The notes under the pieces: generated by a model
Seen by the model: the letters and a program-made list of their open reading frames with translations, nothing else
Told to the model about the DNA's origin: nothing
The model's database searches: none
Assembly (NCBI GenBank): GCA_937975705.1
Contig: CALJTX010000024.1
Coordinates: forward strand, 1-62,320
DNA: 62,320 nucleotides
Source of the DNA: an uncultured Flavobacteriia bacterium
GTDB taxonomy: Bacteria > Bacteroidota > Bacteroidia > Flavobacteriales_D > Crocinitomicaceae
Reading direction: 5' to 3'
Part shown: positions 8,174 to 17,399 of the stretch, piece after piece
Numbering within the stretch: position 1 is the first letter of the stretch
How the letters are laid out: every line of letters begins with the position of its first letter
Made by a program: the position numbers and the translations under genes

Positions 8174-10906
8174 ATGAAAATAAAATCTACTTTACGCGCA
8201 GCTGCATCCGGCTTACTCTTCTTTGCGATTCACCTACTGAACGCCTCGAATGCCATTGCGCAAGGCCCAGTTACCTTATGTTTAGGCCAAGATGCAACTG
8301 TTTGTCCTGGTCAGGCTGTCATTATCAATAATTGCAACACTGGAACTTCACCAGGCACCGCTGCAGGGCTTTATCTCAATGCACCAACAAACGTCTCTTT
8401 ATCAGATGACTCTTGGTCAGGGACAGTCAATATTGGCTTTCCTTTTAGCTTTTATGGCAACACGTATTCTCAATGTGTAATTGGTTCAAACGGACTCGTT
8501 TCATTTAACCTCGCGAATGCAGGTGGTTATTGCCCTTGGGCACTCAGCGGCGTTGGAACACTACCCAACGCAGGTTTTACCTCTGCAAAAAACAGCATTA
8601 TGCTCACTTACCAAGACATCAACCCGTCTTTAGGTGGTCAAATTCAGTATCAAACACTAGGCACAGCGCCCAACCGCAAATTTGTGGTTCTTTACAAAAA
8701 CATCATGATGTTTAGCTGTACAGCACAATGTAATTATATGGCCATTGTGATGTACGAAACCTCCAATATTTTTGAATTGCACATTGGTAACAAACCAATT
8801 TGCGCAGGTTGGAACGGTGGTTTGGCCATTCAAGGCTCCGAAAACAACATGCCGATGCCTACTGCCCACATTACGCCAGGTAGAAATAACTCGGTTTGGG
8901 GTGCCAACCAAGATGGCCGTAGGTTCTTGCCAACTTCACCAAGCAACACTGCTTCTTACACCATGTCACAAATACCATATATAATGGTAAACAGCCCTGG
9001 TAGCAACTTCGTTTGGGCGAACACAAATGGGCAAACCTTCCCTTACAATAATGGTACACTAAACGTCAATATTGTTCCGCCCGGAACCACCGGTTATTTC
9101 TTATCAGGCGCAGCTTGCGGAACCAGCATTGGCTCCATTACCCAAGACACCACCTGGATCACGCGCGCTACACCATCTGTAACCGCAACAACCCTTCCTG
9201 ACATCTGTACCCAGGGTGTTGGTAGTGCTACTGCAACACCTGGTGCTGGTTCACCTACCCCTTGCACTTATACATGGAACCCTGGTGCACTCACCGGCAA
9301 TCCTGTCAACAATCTTTTCGCTGGCACTTACACTGTAACTCAAATTGATGGAAATGGCTGTAGTGCAACTGCCACAGCTGTAGTTGGAGACACCCCAGCA
9401 AGTTTCAGCGCCACTACAACTTTGGTATCTTGCCCAGGTGGAAACGACGGGACAGCAACCGCAAACGTCACCCCAGCAACAGGTGTCATTACCTACCAAT
9501 GGAGCAATGGTCAGAATACACAGACCGCTACAGGCCTCAGTGCGGGCAACTATTGGTGTTATGCCTCTAACACAACAGGTTGCTCAGACACCATTTATGT
9601 CACCATTTCTGAGATTCCTGCAATGGTATTAAGTGCCACAAACGTTGTCGATGCAGACTGCTACACCATTGCCAATGGCGAAGCAACTATCGACGTACAA
9701 TTAGGTACCGCTCCTTATACTTTTGATTGGGACATCTCCTCTTCTTTGGCAGCTACCGCCCTCGATCTCGGCGCAGGTCTACACACGTGTACGGTAACCG
9801 ATGCCAATGGCTGTATCCAAACCATTTCGGTAAACATCAACCAACCGAGCCCGCTAGACATCACCTTCTTGACACAAGACACCATGATTTGTTCTGAAGC
9901 AAGTATTTTACTTTCTGCAACAGGCGCGGGTGGCTCAAGTGCCTATACCTTCTCTTGGACTGAAAACGGCATTCCTGTTGGCAATGGCACAAACATCACC
10001 GTTGACCCTATCAATTCTGGAACCGTCTATTGCGTCACGCTCAGCGAGGCTTGTGGCTCACCAACCACAACCGAGTGTATGACCATCGTTTTCCCTTTAG
10101 AAATCATCCCGGTCATTACTGCAGTAGACAACCAAATTTGCACACCAGGTGACTTCCAGTTACACAATATGTCTACAAATGGTCAAGATATTGCATCTAC
10201 CGCATATCTCTTCTCAAACGGCGATAGCTTCACAGTTCCTAACCAAGACGACCTCTTCCATACGATCGTTCAGCCAGGTGTCTATGACCTCTCGGTTGTC
10301 ATGACCTCTATTCATGGCTGTATCTACAATGGTTTCTTCGATGACCACGTTACAGTAACCGACAACCCAACTGCAAACTTCACCATTTCTAAAAACCCTG
10401 TTACTTGGTTTGAAACAACCGTTCAAACCAACGACGTTTCCATGGGCAATATCGCTCAGTACAGCTGGTCATCACCAGGTGCCACCAATATTGTAAGCAC
10501 TGGTTCTAGCGCCATGATCACCTACCCAGAAGGCATCATGGGCACTTACCCAATTATGCTTACAGTTACAACCGTAGATGGTTGTTCAGACTCTATTACA
10601 ATTGATATCGATGTCGTATCTGATGTCATTTTCTATGCGCCAACTGCCTTTACACCAGACGACGACGAACACAACCAAGTTTGGGCTTTCTACCTAGAAG
10701 GCATCGACTACGAGAACTTCCATTTAGAAATCTACAACCGTTGGGGCGAAGTCATTTGGGAAACCTATGATACAAAAGGGTTCTGGGATGGCTACTACAA
10801 TGGCGTCAAAGTGCAGCCCGGCACCTATTCTTGGAAAGCTTGGTTCAAAGACAAAGACACCGATGGCAAGACTGAAAAAACTGGCATGATTCATGTGATT
10901 AGATAG
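8174..10906 (+). CDS. large secreted adhesin-like protein with type IX secretion (gliding-type) C-terminal domain
   Basis: A 910-residue exported protein. A signal peptide covers roughly residues 1-30, ending in SNAIAQ. The next part looks like a beta-sandwich (VNIGFPFSFYGNTYSQCVIGSN). Several SprB/PKD-like beta repeats follow, each with Trp/Asn-Gly and cysteine motifs such as LSAGNYWCYASNTTGCSDT and AGLHTCTVTDANGC. The last 90 residues, from VIFYAPTAFTPDDDEHN through NRWGEVIWETYD to GTYSWKAWFKD, form the gliding-motility-associated (type B) sorting domain recognised by the type IX system. It is therefore expected on the cell surface or released. I use ATG at 8174 rather than 8138 because the signal peptide begins there. 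The partner or ligand is unknown. Confidence 0.9.
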   Translation: MKIKSTLRAAASGLLFFAIHLLNASNAIAQGPVTLCLGQDATVCPGQAVIINNCNTGTSPGTAAGLYLNAPTNVSLSDDSWSGTVNIGFPFSFYGNTYSQCVIGSNGLVSFNLANAGGYCPWALSGVGTLPNAGFTSAKNSIMLTYQDINPSLGGQIQYQTLGTAPNRKFVVLYKNIMMFSCTAQCNYMAIVMYETSNIFELHIGNKPICAGWNGGLAIQGSENNMPMPTAHITPGRNNSVWGANQDGRRFLPTSPSNTASYTMSQIPYIMVNSPGSNFVWANTNGQTFPYNNGTLNVNIVPPGTTGYFLSGAACGTSIGSITQDTTWITRATPSVTATTLPDICTQGVGSATATPGAGSPTPCTYTWNPGALTGNPVNNLFAGTYTVTQIDGNGCSATATAVVGDTPASFSATTTLVSCPGGNDGTATANVTPATGVITYQWSNGQNTQTATGLSAGNYWCYASNTTGCSDTIYVTISEIPAMVLSATNVVDADCYTIANGEATIDVQLGTAPYTFDWDISSSLAATALDLGAGLHTCTVTDANGCIQTISVNINQPSPLDITFLTQDTMICSEASILLSATGAGGSSAYTFSWTENGIPVGNGTNITVDPINSGTVYCVTLSEACGSPTTTECMTIVFPLEIIPVITAVDNQICTPGDFQLHNMSTNGQDIASTAYLFSNGDSFTVPNQDDLFHTIVQPGVYDLSVVMTSIHGCIYNGFFDDHVTVTDNPTANFTISKNPVTWFETTVQTNDVSMGNIAQYSWSSPGATNIVSTGSSAMITYPEGIMGTYPIMLTVTTVDGCSDSITIDIDVVSDVIFYAPTAFTPDDDEHNQVWAFYLEGIDYENFHLEIYNRWGEVIWETYDTKGFWDGYYNGVKVQPGTYSWKAWFKDKDTDGKTEKTGMIHVIR

Positions 10907-10909
10907 GCC

Positions 10910-11656
10910 ATGAAAAATATATTTCTCCCGCTTTCGCTCATCCTCATTTTAACCCAAACCTCTTGCGCTCAAAAACTCAAAGAGCTTGCAAAGGATGTGC
11001 AAATCAAGGTGCCTACCCAGGTAGTTCAACAAACACCTCAATTGACAAACGAAGAAGTTATCTCCGGATTAAAGGAGGCCTTGCAAGTTGGCATCAAAAA
11101 TTCCGTAACTAAAAGCGCTGCTTTAGACGGTTTTTTGGGAAATGCACAAATCAGACTACCCTTCCCTCCTGACGCGCTTAAGGTCAAAGAAAAAGCTTTG
11201 CAGTTGGGAATGACCAATCAAGTGGAGCAATTCGAAACTACGCTCAACAGAGCAGCTGAAGAAGCGGTGAAAGAAGCGCTTCCCATTTTCACACAAGCCA
11301 TTTTAAACATGAGTGTGCAAGATGGTTTTGCCATTCTCAAAGGCGGCAACGGTGCAGCAACCACTTTCCTCAAAAATCAAACGAGCCAACAGCTTTACAA
11401 TGCGTTTTTACCAAAAGTGAAGGAAGCTACGGCAAAGGTAAGCCTCACCGCAAAGTGGACACCCCTCATGACCAAATACAACCAAGCCATGGCGCTTACT
11501 GGAGGGGAGAAAATCAATCCTGATCTAGACGCTTTTGTCACGGAAAGAGCAATCGCAGGACTTTTTATCCTTGTTCAACAGGAGGAGGATAAAATCAGAA
11601 TGAATCCGGCAGCGCGCATCACAGACCTTCTAGCCAAGGTTTTTGGTTCGCTCTAA
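10910..11656 (+). CDS. DUF4197 family lipoprotein
   Basis: A 248-residue protein with a lipoprotein signal (ILTQTSC, cysteine at about residue 19). The rest is an alpha-helical DUF4197 domain with typical segments GLKEALQVGI, IRLPFPPDALKVKEKALQLGM, FETTLNRAAEEAVKEALPIF and the conserved C-terminal LDAFVTERAIAGLFILVQQE. The molecular function of this family is not established; it is found in many Gram-negative envelopes. It starts three bases after the preceding gene. Confidence 0.85.
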   Translation: MKNIFLPLSLILILTQTSCAQKLKELAKDVQIKVPTQVVQQTPQLTNEEVISGLKEALQVGIKNSVTKSAALDGFLGNAQIRLPFPPDALKVKEKALQLGMTNQVEQFETTLNRAAEEAVKEALPIFTQAILNMSVQDGFAILKGGNGAATTFLKNQTSQQLYNAFLPKVKEATAKVSLTAKWTPLMTKYNQAMALTGGEKINPDLDAFVTERAIAGLFILVQQEEDKIRMNPAARITDLLAKVFGSL

Positions 11657-11682
11657 ATGACGACCCCTTACCTTCTTAATTG

Positions 11683-12546
11683 ATGCAGTTCCCAGCAACA
11701 GAATTGGTTCTTGATTCAAAGGGTGCTGTATACCACCTTGGCCTCCAACCCGATCAACTCGCCAACAAAATTATTCTCGTTGGTGATCAAGACCGCGTAG
11801 CTAAAATTTCTCGTTTTTTTGATTCGGTAGCGCACCGCATTCAACACCGCGAATTTGTAAGCCATACAGGGTATTATCAAGGCAAACATATTACCGTGTT
11901 GTCTACGGGTATAGGCACCGACAACATCGATATTTGCATGGCAGAACTCGACGCATTGGCAAATATTGATTTGCAGCTGCGCGAAGAAAAACCGGTCAAA
12001 ACAGGCCTAGAAATCACAAGAATTGGCACTTGCGGGATGCTGCAAGCCGATATGCCCTTGCATACGTTTGTATTGTCAACACATGCCTTAGGCCTCGACA
12101 ACATCGCTCATTTTTATCCAATTGATTTCAATCCAGAAGAGCAGCACTTACTGACCCAAATCAACACACAAGTTCATTTCCCGGAGGGTATACATCCCTA
12201 CCTCAGCGCAGCCCATGCTGATATGGTAGCAAAATATGATTCGCCTAAAGTTCGAAAAGGTATTACGGTAACGAGTTCTGGCTTTTATGGGCCTCAAGGT
12301 AGGTCCTTGAGATTGGCCAGTAAAATGCCGGAAATTCACTTAGCGCTTGAAAAATTCCAAGACAACGGCCAGCAAATTGTCAATTTTGAAATGGAAAGCT
12401 CTGCCATCTTTGCACTTGGAAAGGCCCTCGGGCACAAATGCACGAGTATCTGTTTAGGCGTAGCCAATAGGCCTCAAGAAATCTTTTCTACAGGAATTGA
12501 CGAGGCAATGGACGAACTCATCGAATTTGTATTAGACCGGATATAA
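11683..12546 (+). CDS. nucleoside phosphorylase (uridine phosphorylase-like)
   Basis: A 287-residue PNP/UDP-family enzyme, which splits nucleosides with phosphate into base and ribose-1-phosphate for salvage. Family motifs visible are IILVGDQDRV near the N terminus, VLSTGIGTDNIDI (phosphate-binding region), EITRIGTCGMLQADMP, and VNFEMESSAIFALGKALG with the ribose-binding Met-Glu. The frame opens at a TTG, but ATG at 11683 is the better start. Specificity for uridine versus another nucleoside cannot be settled from the sequence. Confidence 0.88.
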   Translation: MQFPATELVLDSKGAVYHLGLQPDQLANKIILVGDQDRVAKISRFFDSVAHRIQHREFVSHTGYYQGKHITVLSTGIGTDNIDICMAELDALANIDLQLREEKPVKTGLEITRIGTCGMLQADMPLHTFVLSTHALGLDNIAHFYPIDFNPEEQHLLTQINTQVHFPEGIHPYLSAAHADMVAKYDSPKVRKGITVTSSGFYGPQGRSLRLASKMPEIHLALEKFQDNGQQIVNFEMESSAIFALGKALGHKCTSICLGVANRPQEIFSTGIDEAMDELIEFVLDRI

Positions 12547-12577
12547 GCTGGCCCAAATTAAAAAGCACTCGACTTAC

Positions 12578-13102
12578 TTACTTCAAGAATTTATCCAAGG
12601 TAATGTGCAGGTTGAGACCACGCAGTTCAGCACCACTTGCCACAACTACTCCGTTGCCGTCTAAAAGAAAAGCGTTCGGAATAGTGGCCACTTGGTAATT
12701 AGCCGCAGCCAAGCCTTGCACATCTAGCACATGGTATTTCCAAATGAGTTTGTCGGCGAGGATTGCTTGTTTCCAGGCTTCTTGATCGCGGTCTAGGGAT
12801 ACGCTAAATACTTCGAAGCCTTTGGCCTCTTTGAATTCTTTTTGATGGTATTTCTGATAGGCCTCTAGTACATTTGGACTTTCTTTGCGGCACGGACCAC
12901 ACCATGAAGCCCAGAAGTCAACTAATACCATTTTGCCACGCAAACTAGACAACTTGAGTGTTTTGCCTTTAGGCGACAACAATGCAATTTCAGGTGCTGT
13001 AGCGTCTTGCGGAAGTGTTGTAGTTGTTTCTTGTCTAAAACACAAAGCGTAACAAGCAAAAGCAGCTACAAGGGCAATTATGAGGATACTTGACTTTCTC
13101 AT
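12578..13102 (-). CDS. TlpA/ResA-like thioredoxin-fold protein
   Basis: A 174-residue membrane-anchored or exported thioredoxin-like protein. Residues 5-20 form an N-terminal hydrophobic anchor. The redox motif is WASWCGPCRKES (cysteines 68 and 71), preceded by LSSLRGKMVLVDF, as in TlpA/AhpC-TSA-like periplasmic reductases. A cis-proline segment (VATIPNAFLLDGNG) follows. It probably reduces disulfides in the envelope. It overlaps the murA stop by four bases (ATGA), so it is the last gene of the purL-murA operon. Confidence 0.88.
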   Translation of the reverse strand: MRKSSILIIALVAAFACYALCFRQETTTTLPQDATAPEIALLSPKGKTLKLSSLRGKMVLVDFWASWCGPCRKESPNVLEAYQKYHQKEFKEAKGFEVFSVSLDRDQEAWKQAILADKLIWKYHVLDVQGLAAANYQVATIPNAFLLDGNGVVVASGAELRGLNLHITLDKFLK

Positions 13103-14406
13103 CCGATTCTTCTGATATCGGCACCAATATTATTGAGACGGTACTCGATGTCTTGGTATCCGCGGTCAATTTGTTCGATATTGTGGATCACACTTTTCCC
13201 TTTAGCGGAAAGTGCGGCAATGAGCAAAGAAACCCCCGCACGGATATCTGGAGAGGTCATTTCGATTCCTTTGAGGTCGTGTTCGCGGTTGAGGCCGATG
13301 ACGGTGGCGCGGTGCGGATCGCAGAGAATAATTTGGGCGCCCATGTCGATGAGTTTATCGACAAAGAACAGGCGTGATTCAAACATTTTTTGATGGATCA
13401 GTACAGAACCTTTTGCTTGGGTAGCTACGACGAGGATAATCGATAATAAATCTGGGGTAAAACCAGGCCAAGGTGCGTCGTAGATGGTCATGATAGAGCC
13501 ATCGATGAAGGTTTCGATTTCGTATTTTTCTTGAGCTGGAATAAAGATGTCGTCGCCACGGCGCTCCAATTTGATGCCGAGTCTTCTGAATACATTTGGA
13601 ATGATACCAAGGTTGTCCCAGGATACATCTTTGATGGTGATTTCGGATTGGGTCATGGCCGCCAAGCCAATGAAACTACCGATTTCGATCATGTCGGGTA
13701 AAATGCGGTGAAAACAACCACCGAGGGTCTTGACACCTTGAATTTTGAGCATGTTGGAGCCAATGCCGGTAATCTGTGCACCCATGGAGTTGAGCATTTT
13801 ACAGAGTTGCTGAATATAAGGCTCGCAAGCGGCGTTGTAAAAGGTTGTTTCACCTTCTGCCATGACTGCAGCCATCAAAATATTGGCCGTACCCGTAACA
13901 GATGCTTCATCGAGGTGAATAAATGTGCCTTTGAGATTGGCCGCCTCTACCGAATAGAAGTGCTCGCCTGCATCGTAGTTGAATTTGGCACCCAAGAGTG
14001 CGAATCCTTCGAAGTGGGTGTCTAAGCGGCGGCGACCAATTTTGTCTCCACCTGGTTTAGGGATAAAGCCACGGCCATATCGCGCAAGTAGCGGACCTAC
14101 AATCATGATGGAGCCGCGCAAAGAAGAAGCGCGTTTCTTGAAATCTTCGGTTTCTAGGTAGGCGAGGTCGATGTCTTTTGCTTGAAAAATATAGGTGCCT
14201 TTCTCGACTTTTTCTACCTTGACCCCCATTGTTTGTAAAAGGGCAATTAGTTTATTGACATCGACAATGTCTGGAACGTTAGAGATGGTGACTTTTTCTG
14301 AAGTCAGTAAAGGCGCACAAAGCACCTGAAGCGCTTCGTTTTTTGCCCCTTGCGGAATAATTTCACCCTTGAGTGGTTTGCCACCATAAATTTCAAAAGA
14401 AGCCAT
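13099..14406 (-). CDS. murA: UDP-N-acetylglucosamine 1-carboxyvinyltransferase
   Basis: This 435-residue enzyme carries out the first committed step of peptidoglycan synthesis, adding enolpyruvate from PEP to UDP-GlcNAc. The substrate residues K22-N23 are in QGAKNEALQVL. The loop usually written PGGCAIG reads KPGGDKIGRRRLDTHF, so the catalytic-loop cysteine is aspartate (D121). In MurA, Cys-to-Asp at this place retains activity and abolishes the covalent target of fosfomycin. The rest, including DMIEIGSFIGLAAMT and the C-terminal RAGVSLLIAALSAKGKSVI, is typical. It lies in the operon purL-DUF4290-murA-thioredoxin. Confidence 0.96.
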   Translation of the reverse strand: MASFEIYGGKPLKGEIIPQGAKNEALQVLCAPLLTSEKVTISNVPDIVDVNKLIALLQTMGVKVEKVEKGTYIFQAKDIDLAYLETEDFKKRASSLRGSIMIVGPLLARYGRGFIPKPGGDKIGRRRLDTHFEGFALLGAKFNYDAGEHFYSVEAANLKGTFIHLDEASVTGTANILMAAVMAEGETTFYNAACEPYIQQLCKMLNSMGAQITGIGSNMLKIQGVKTLGGCFHRILPDMIEIGSFIGLAAMTQSEITIKDVSWDNLGIIPNVFRRLGIKLERRGDDIFIPAQEKYEIETFIDGSIMTIYDAPWPGFTPDLLSIILVVATQAKGSVLIHQKMFESRLFFVDKLIDMGAQIILCDPHRATVIGLNREHDLKGIEMTSPDIRAGVSLLIAALSAKGKSVIHNIEQIDRGYQDIEYRLNNIGADIRRIG

Positions 14407-14409
14407 GCT

Positions 14410-15066
14410 TTATTTTTTGATGAATTTTTTCTTTTTGTACTTGTTGTTGTTATTGTTGCTCTTTTGCTTGTTAAAGCGTTGGTTTTTCTGCTGATTTTGA
14501 CCAATTCCCATGGTTTTGAGCAGGGTATTGGTATGGACTAAATCATCGGGATTCTCCAAAATGAGGTCTCCTTTAGAAAGTTCTTTGAGCTGTTGGGCAA
14601 TGACGTGATTCTCTACGGTGTCATTGTTGTAAGCCAAAAACTGCTTCTTCATGAAGTTGGCCATTGTGGTCTTGAGGAATTCTCTTTCCTCTGGAATGCT
14701 GACTTCTTTGGATGCTTCTAAAATAGTCTGGGTGTATTTACCGTAATGTCCGTAACGGATTTTACTCGACGGATAAACCATGCGTTGCGGCTTCTCGTTG
14801 AGCACCTCTTGTTTTGGTTTTTCGTAAGGAGAATCTACATCGAACTCGAAATTGGACATCACAAATAAATGCGTCCAAAGTTTGTGGCGGTAGTCCTCGA
14901 CGTCGCGCAGGTGCGGATTGAGCTGACCCATCACTTCGATAATCGCTTTGGCCGCAAGGTTGCGCTCTGTTCGGTCGGTGAGTTCCATGGCATGCGCAAT
15001 CATGTTTTGGACATTGCGACCGTATTCTGGTAAAATGAGCGGACCACGCGTGGTGTTGTATTCCAT
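14410..15066 (-). CDS. DUF4290 family protein
   Basis: A 218-residue cytosolic protein. The N-terminal stretch MEYNTTRGPLILPEYGRNVQ and the middle EKPQRMVYPSSKIRYGHYGK are typical of DUF4290, a Bacteroidota family of unknown function. The tail is strongly basic with a poly-Asn run followed by Lys-rich residues, suggesting RNA or nucleic-acid contact (inference). It sits two bases after purL and three bases before murA, so it is co-transcribed with both. Confidence 0.85.
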   Translation of the reverse strand: MEYNTTRGPLILPEYGRNVQNMIAHAMELTDRTERNLAAKAIIEVMGQLNPHLRDVEDYRHKLWTHLFVMSNFEFDVDSPYEKPKQEVLNEKPQRMVYPSSKIRYGHYGKYTQTILEASKEVSIPEEREFLKTTMANFMKKQFLAYNNDTVENHVIAQQLKELSKGDLILENPDDLVHTNTLLKTMGIGQNQQKNQRFNKQKSNNNNNKYKKKKFIKK

Positions 15067-15068
15067 GT

Positions 15069-17306
15069 TTATTTTTCTAAGTGTGCGCCCAAGGCGTTGT
15101 CGTAAATGGATTTGGCTTCGGTGATGAATCCAAAATGCTGTTCGTCGATTTGAAGTTTACCTTTGGTGACATGCCCTAAGAGGGTCATGTTGACTCCGGT
15201 TGCTACCATGTATTCCACAAATGCTTCTTCTTGTTCTTCGGTAACTGAAACGACTGCGCGGCCCTGACCTTCGCCAAATAAGAAGGCATCTAGACGGATG
15301 TCGGCATCGGAAACGATATCAAAGCCCAAACCTCTTGGCATTGACATTTCGACGAGTGAAACATATAAGCCACCATCAGCGACGTCGTGCACCGCATTGA
15401 CCAATCCTTCTGCAATGAGACCTTTGATGGCTTGGTGCATTTGGAATTCTTTTTCGAGGTCGAAATAAGGTGCTGGAGACGCTTTGACTCCGTGGTAAGT
15501 AGCGAGGTATTCAGATGATGCGATATCTTCGGTGTAGTCGCCAATCAAGAAAATGAGGTCCCCTTTTTGCTTGAAATCGAGGGTCATGATTTTGTCTTTG
15601 TCTGGGACAATGCCGATCATGCCGATGGTTGGCGTAGGGAAAACAGGCACTTCTTTGCCGTTCATGACGGTTTGATTGTAGAAAGACACGTTACCACCCG
15701 TAACCGGCGTTTCGAATTTCAAGCAAGCGGCAGACATTCCTTTGATGGCGCCCACAAATTGCCAATAGGATTCTGGATTGTATGGATTGCCAAAATTGAG
15801 GCAGTTGGTGATGGCGCTTGGGTTTCCTCCTGCGCAGGTAATGTTGCGCGCGGCCTCAGAAACGGCGATCATGGTACCAACTTCTGGATCGGCATTGACA
15901 TAGCGCGAGTTGCAATCTACGGTCATGGCGAGGGCTTTGTTGGTGCCTTTGATATTGACGATGCCTGCATCTGACGGGCGATTGGTGGTCATGTTGCGGG
16001 TACCGACCATAGAGTCGTATTGTTCGTAGACCCAACGCTTGGAAGCGATATTGGGCAAGCCGAGCATGGCATCAGCAACAACTTTGAGGTCTTGTGGTTC
16101 GGCAACTTGTGAGATATCGAATTTTTTGAACTCTTGGTAGTAAGCTGGCTCGGTGTATTCTCTTTTGTATTGTGGTGCGCCTCCGCCCAAAACGAGTGAT
16201 TCGGCAGGCACATCGCCAACAAGCTCACCGCTCATATAGTAACGGATACGGCCGGTATCGGTAACGTGGCCGATTTCTTCGGCATGGAGATCCCATTTGT
16301 CAAAGATGTCTTTAACGATTTGCTCTTTGCCCTTCTGAACTACCACAAGCATGCGCTCTTGGGATTCGGACAATAGGATTTCGTAGGGCAACATGTTTTC
16401 TTGACGAGTGGGAACGCGATCTAAGTAAATTTCCATCCCGACATTGCCAGCGGCGCTCATTTCACAGGTTGAACAGGTAATACCCGCTGCACCCATGTCT
16501 TGCATCCCGACAATTGCATCTGTCATGGAAAGTTCCATGGTAGCCTCTAAGAGGAGCTTTTCCATGAATGGATCGCCCACCTGAACCGATGGTAGGTCGT
16601 TGGCAGACTCTTCAGTAATATCTTTAGAAGCAAAAGCTGCGCCGGCAATGCCGTCTTTACCTGTTGCTGAACCTACGATAAACACAGGATTACCTGGGCC
16701 TTTTGCCGTAGCGGAGATGATTTTTTTGGTGTCGATGATGCCAGCAGAGAAGGCATTGACAAGTGGGTTGGTGTTGTAAGACTCGTCAAAAAAGACTTCG
16801 CCACCTACAATTGGAATACCAAAAGCATTGCCGTAATCGCCGATGCCTTTTGTGACACCTTTAACCAACCATTTGGTGCGCGCTTCTTCGATATTGCCAA
16901 AACGCAATGAATTGAGCTGGGCAATAGGACGGGCTCCCATGGTAAAGATATCGCGGTTGATACCACCCACACCGGTGGCAGCACCTTGGTAAGGCTCTAG
17001 CGCACTTGGGTGATTGTGCGATTCAATTTTAAACACGCAACCCAAACCGTCACCGATATCGACCAAACCAGCGTTTTCTTCACCGGCCTTGACCAACATG
17101 TGCGGCCCATCTTTAGGAAGGGTTTTGAGCCAAAGAATGGAGTTTTTATAAGAGCAGTGCTCGCTCCACATGACGGAGTAAACAGCTGTTTCTGTAAAAT
17201 TTGGTGTGCGGCCAAGGATTTCTTTGACGTGTTCAAATTCGTCGGCGCGGAGGCCTAAATCGATGGCTTGTTCTAGCGTTGCTTCTTTTTGGTGATTGGT
17301 TTCCAT
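15069..17306 (-). CDS. purL: phosphoribosylformylglycinamidine synthase, large subunit (PurL)
   Basis: A 745-residue PurL of the short type, which works with PurQ and PurS in the fourth step of purine synthesis. Motifs are WSEHCSYKNSI (ATP site), KIESHNHPSALEPYQGAATG, GGINRDIFTMGARPIA, MQDMGAAGITCSTCEMSAAG, and the second half NITCAGGNPSAITNCLNFGN and VHDVADGGLYVSLVEM. I use ATG at 17306 rather than the frame's first ATG at 17330, because METNHQKEATLEQA aligns with usual PurL starts. It heads the purL-DUF4290-murA-thioredoxin operon. Confidence 0.97.
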   Translation of the reverse strand: METNHQKEATLEQAIDLGLRADEFEHVKEILGRTPNFTETAVYSVMWSEHCSYKNSILWLKTLPKDGPHMLVKAGEENAGLVDIGDGLGCVFKIESHNHPSALEPYQGAATGVGGINRDIFTMGARPIAQLNSLRFGNIEEARTKWLVKGVTKGIGDYGNAFGIPIVGGEVFFDESYNTNPLVNAFSAGIIDTKKIISATAKGPGNPVFIVGSATGKDGIAGAAFASKDITEESANDLPSVQVGDPFMEKLLLEATMELSMTDAIVGMQDMGAAGITCSTCEMSAAGNVGMEIYLDRVPTRQENMLPYEILLSESQERMLVVVQKGKEQIVKDIFDKWDLHAEEIGHVTDTGRIRYYMSGELVGDVPAESLVLGGGAPQYKREYTEPAYYQEFKKFDISQVAEPQDLKVVADAMLGLPNIASKRWVYEQYDSMVGTRNMTTNRPSDAGIVNIKGTNKALAMTVDCNSRYVNADPEVGTMIAVSEAARNITCAGGNPSAITNCLNFGNPYNPESYWQFVGAIKGMSAACLKFETPVTGGNVSFYNQTVMNGKEVPVFPTPTIGMIGIVPDKDKIMTLDFKQKGDLIFLIGDYTEDIASSEYLATYHGVKASPAPYFDLEKEFQMHQAIKGLIAEGLVNAVHDVADGGLYVSLVEMSMPRGLGFDIVSDADIRLDAFLFGEGQGRAVVSVTEEQEEAFVEYMVATGVNMTLLGHVTKGKLQIDEQHFGFITEAKSIYDNALGAHLEK

Positions 17307-17327
17307 ACAGTATTGAGAATTCAAAGA

Positions 17328-17335
17328 CAAAAGTA
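17328..17335 (-). promoter_or_regulatory. possible -7 box for the purL operon
   Basis: On the minus strand TACTTTTG fits TAnnTTTG, 22 bases before the chosen purL start. A -33 box at the right spacing is not clear. Confidence 0.4.
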
Positions 17336-17371
17336 ACGATTAATCGGATAGCATCTTTCAATTTTTCGCCT

Positions 17372-17379
17372 TAAATTTG
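17372..17379 (+). promoter_or_regulatory. possible -7 box for lpdA
   Basis: TAAATTTG fits TAnnTTTG, 20 bases before the lpdA start. The -33 region is weak. Confidence 0.45.
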
Positions 17380-17399
17380 TCCCTTAAAACTTTGAAAAA

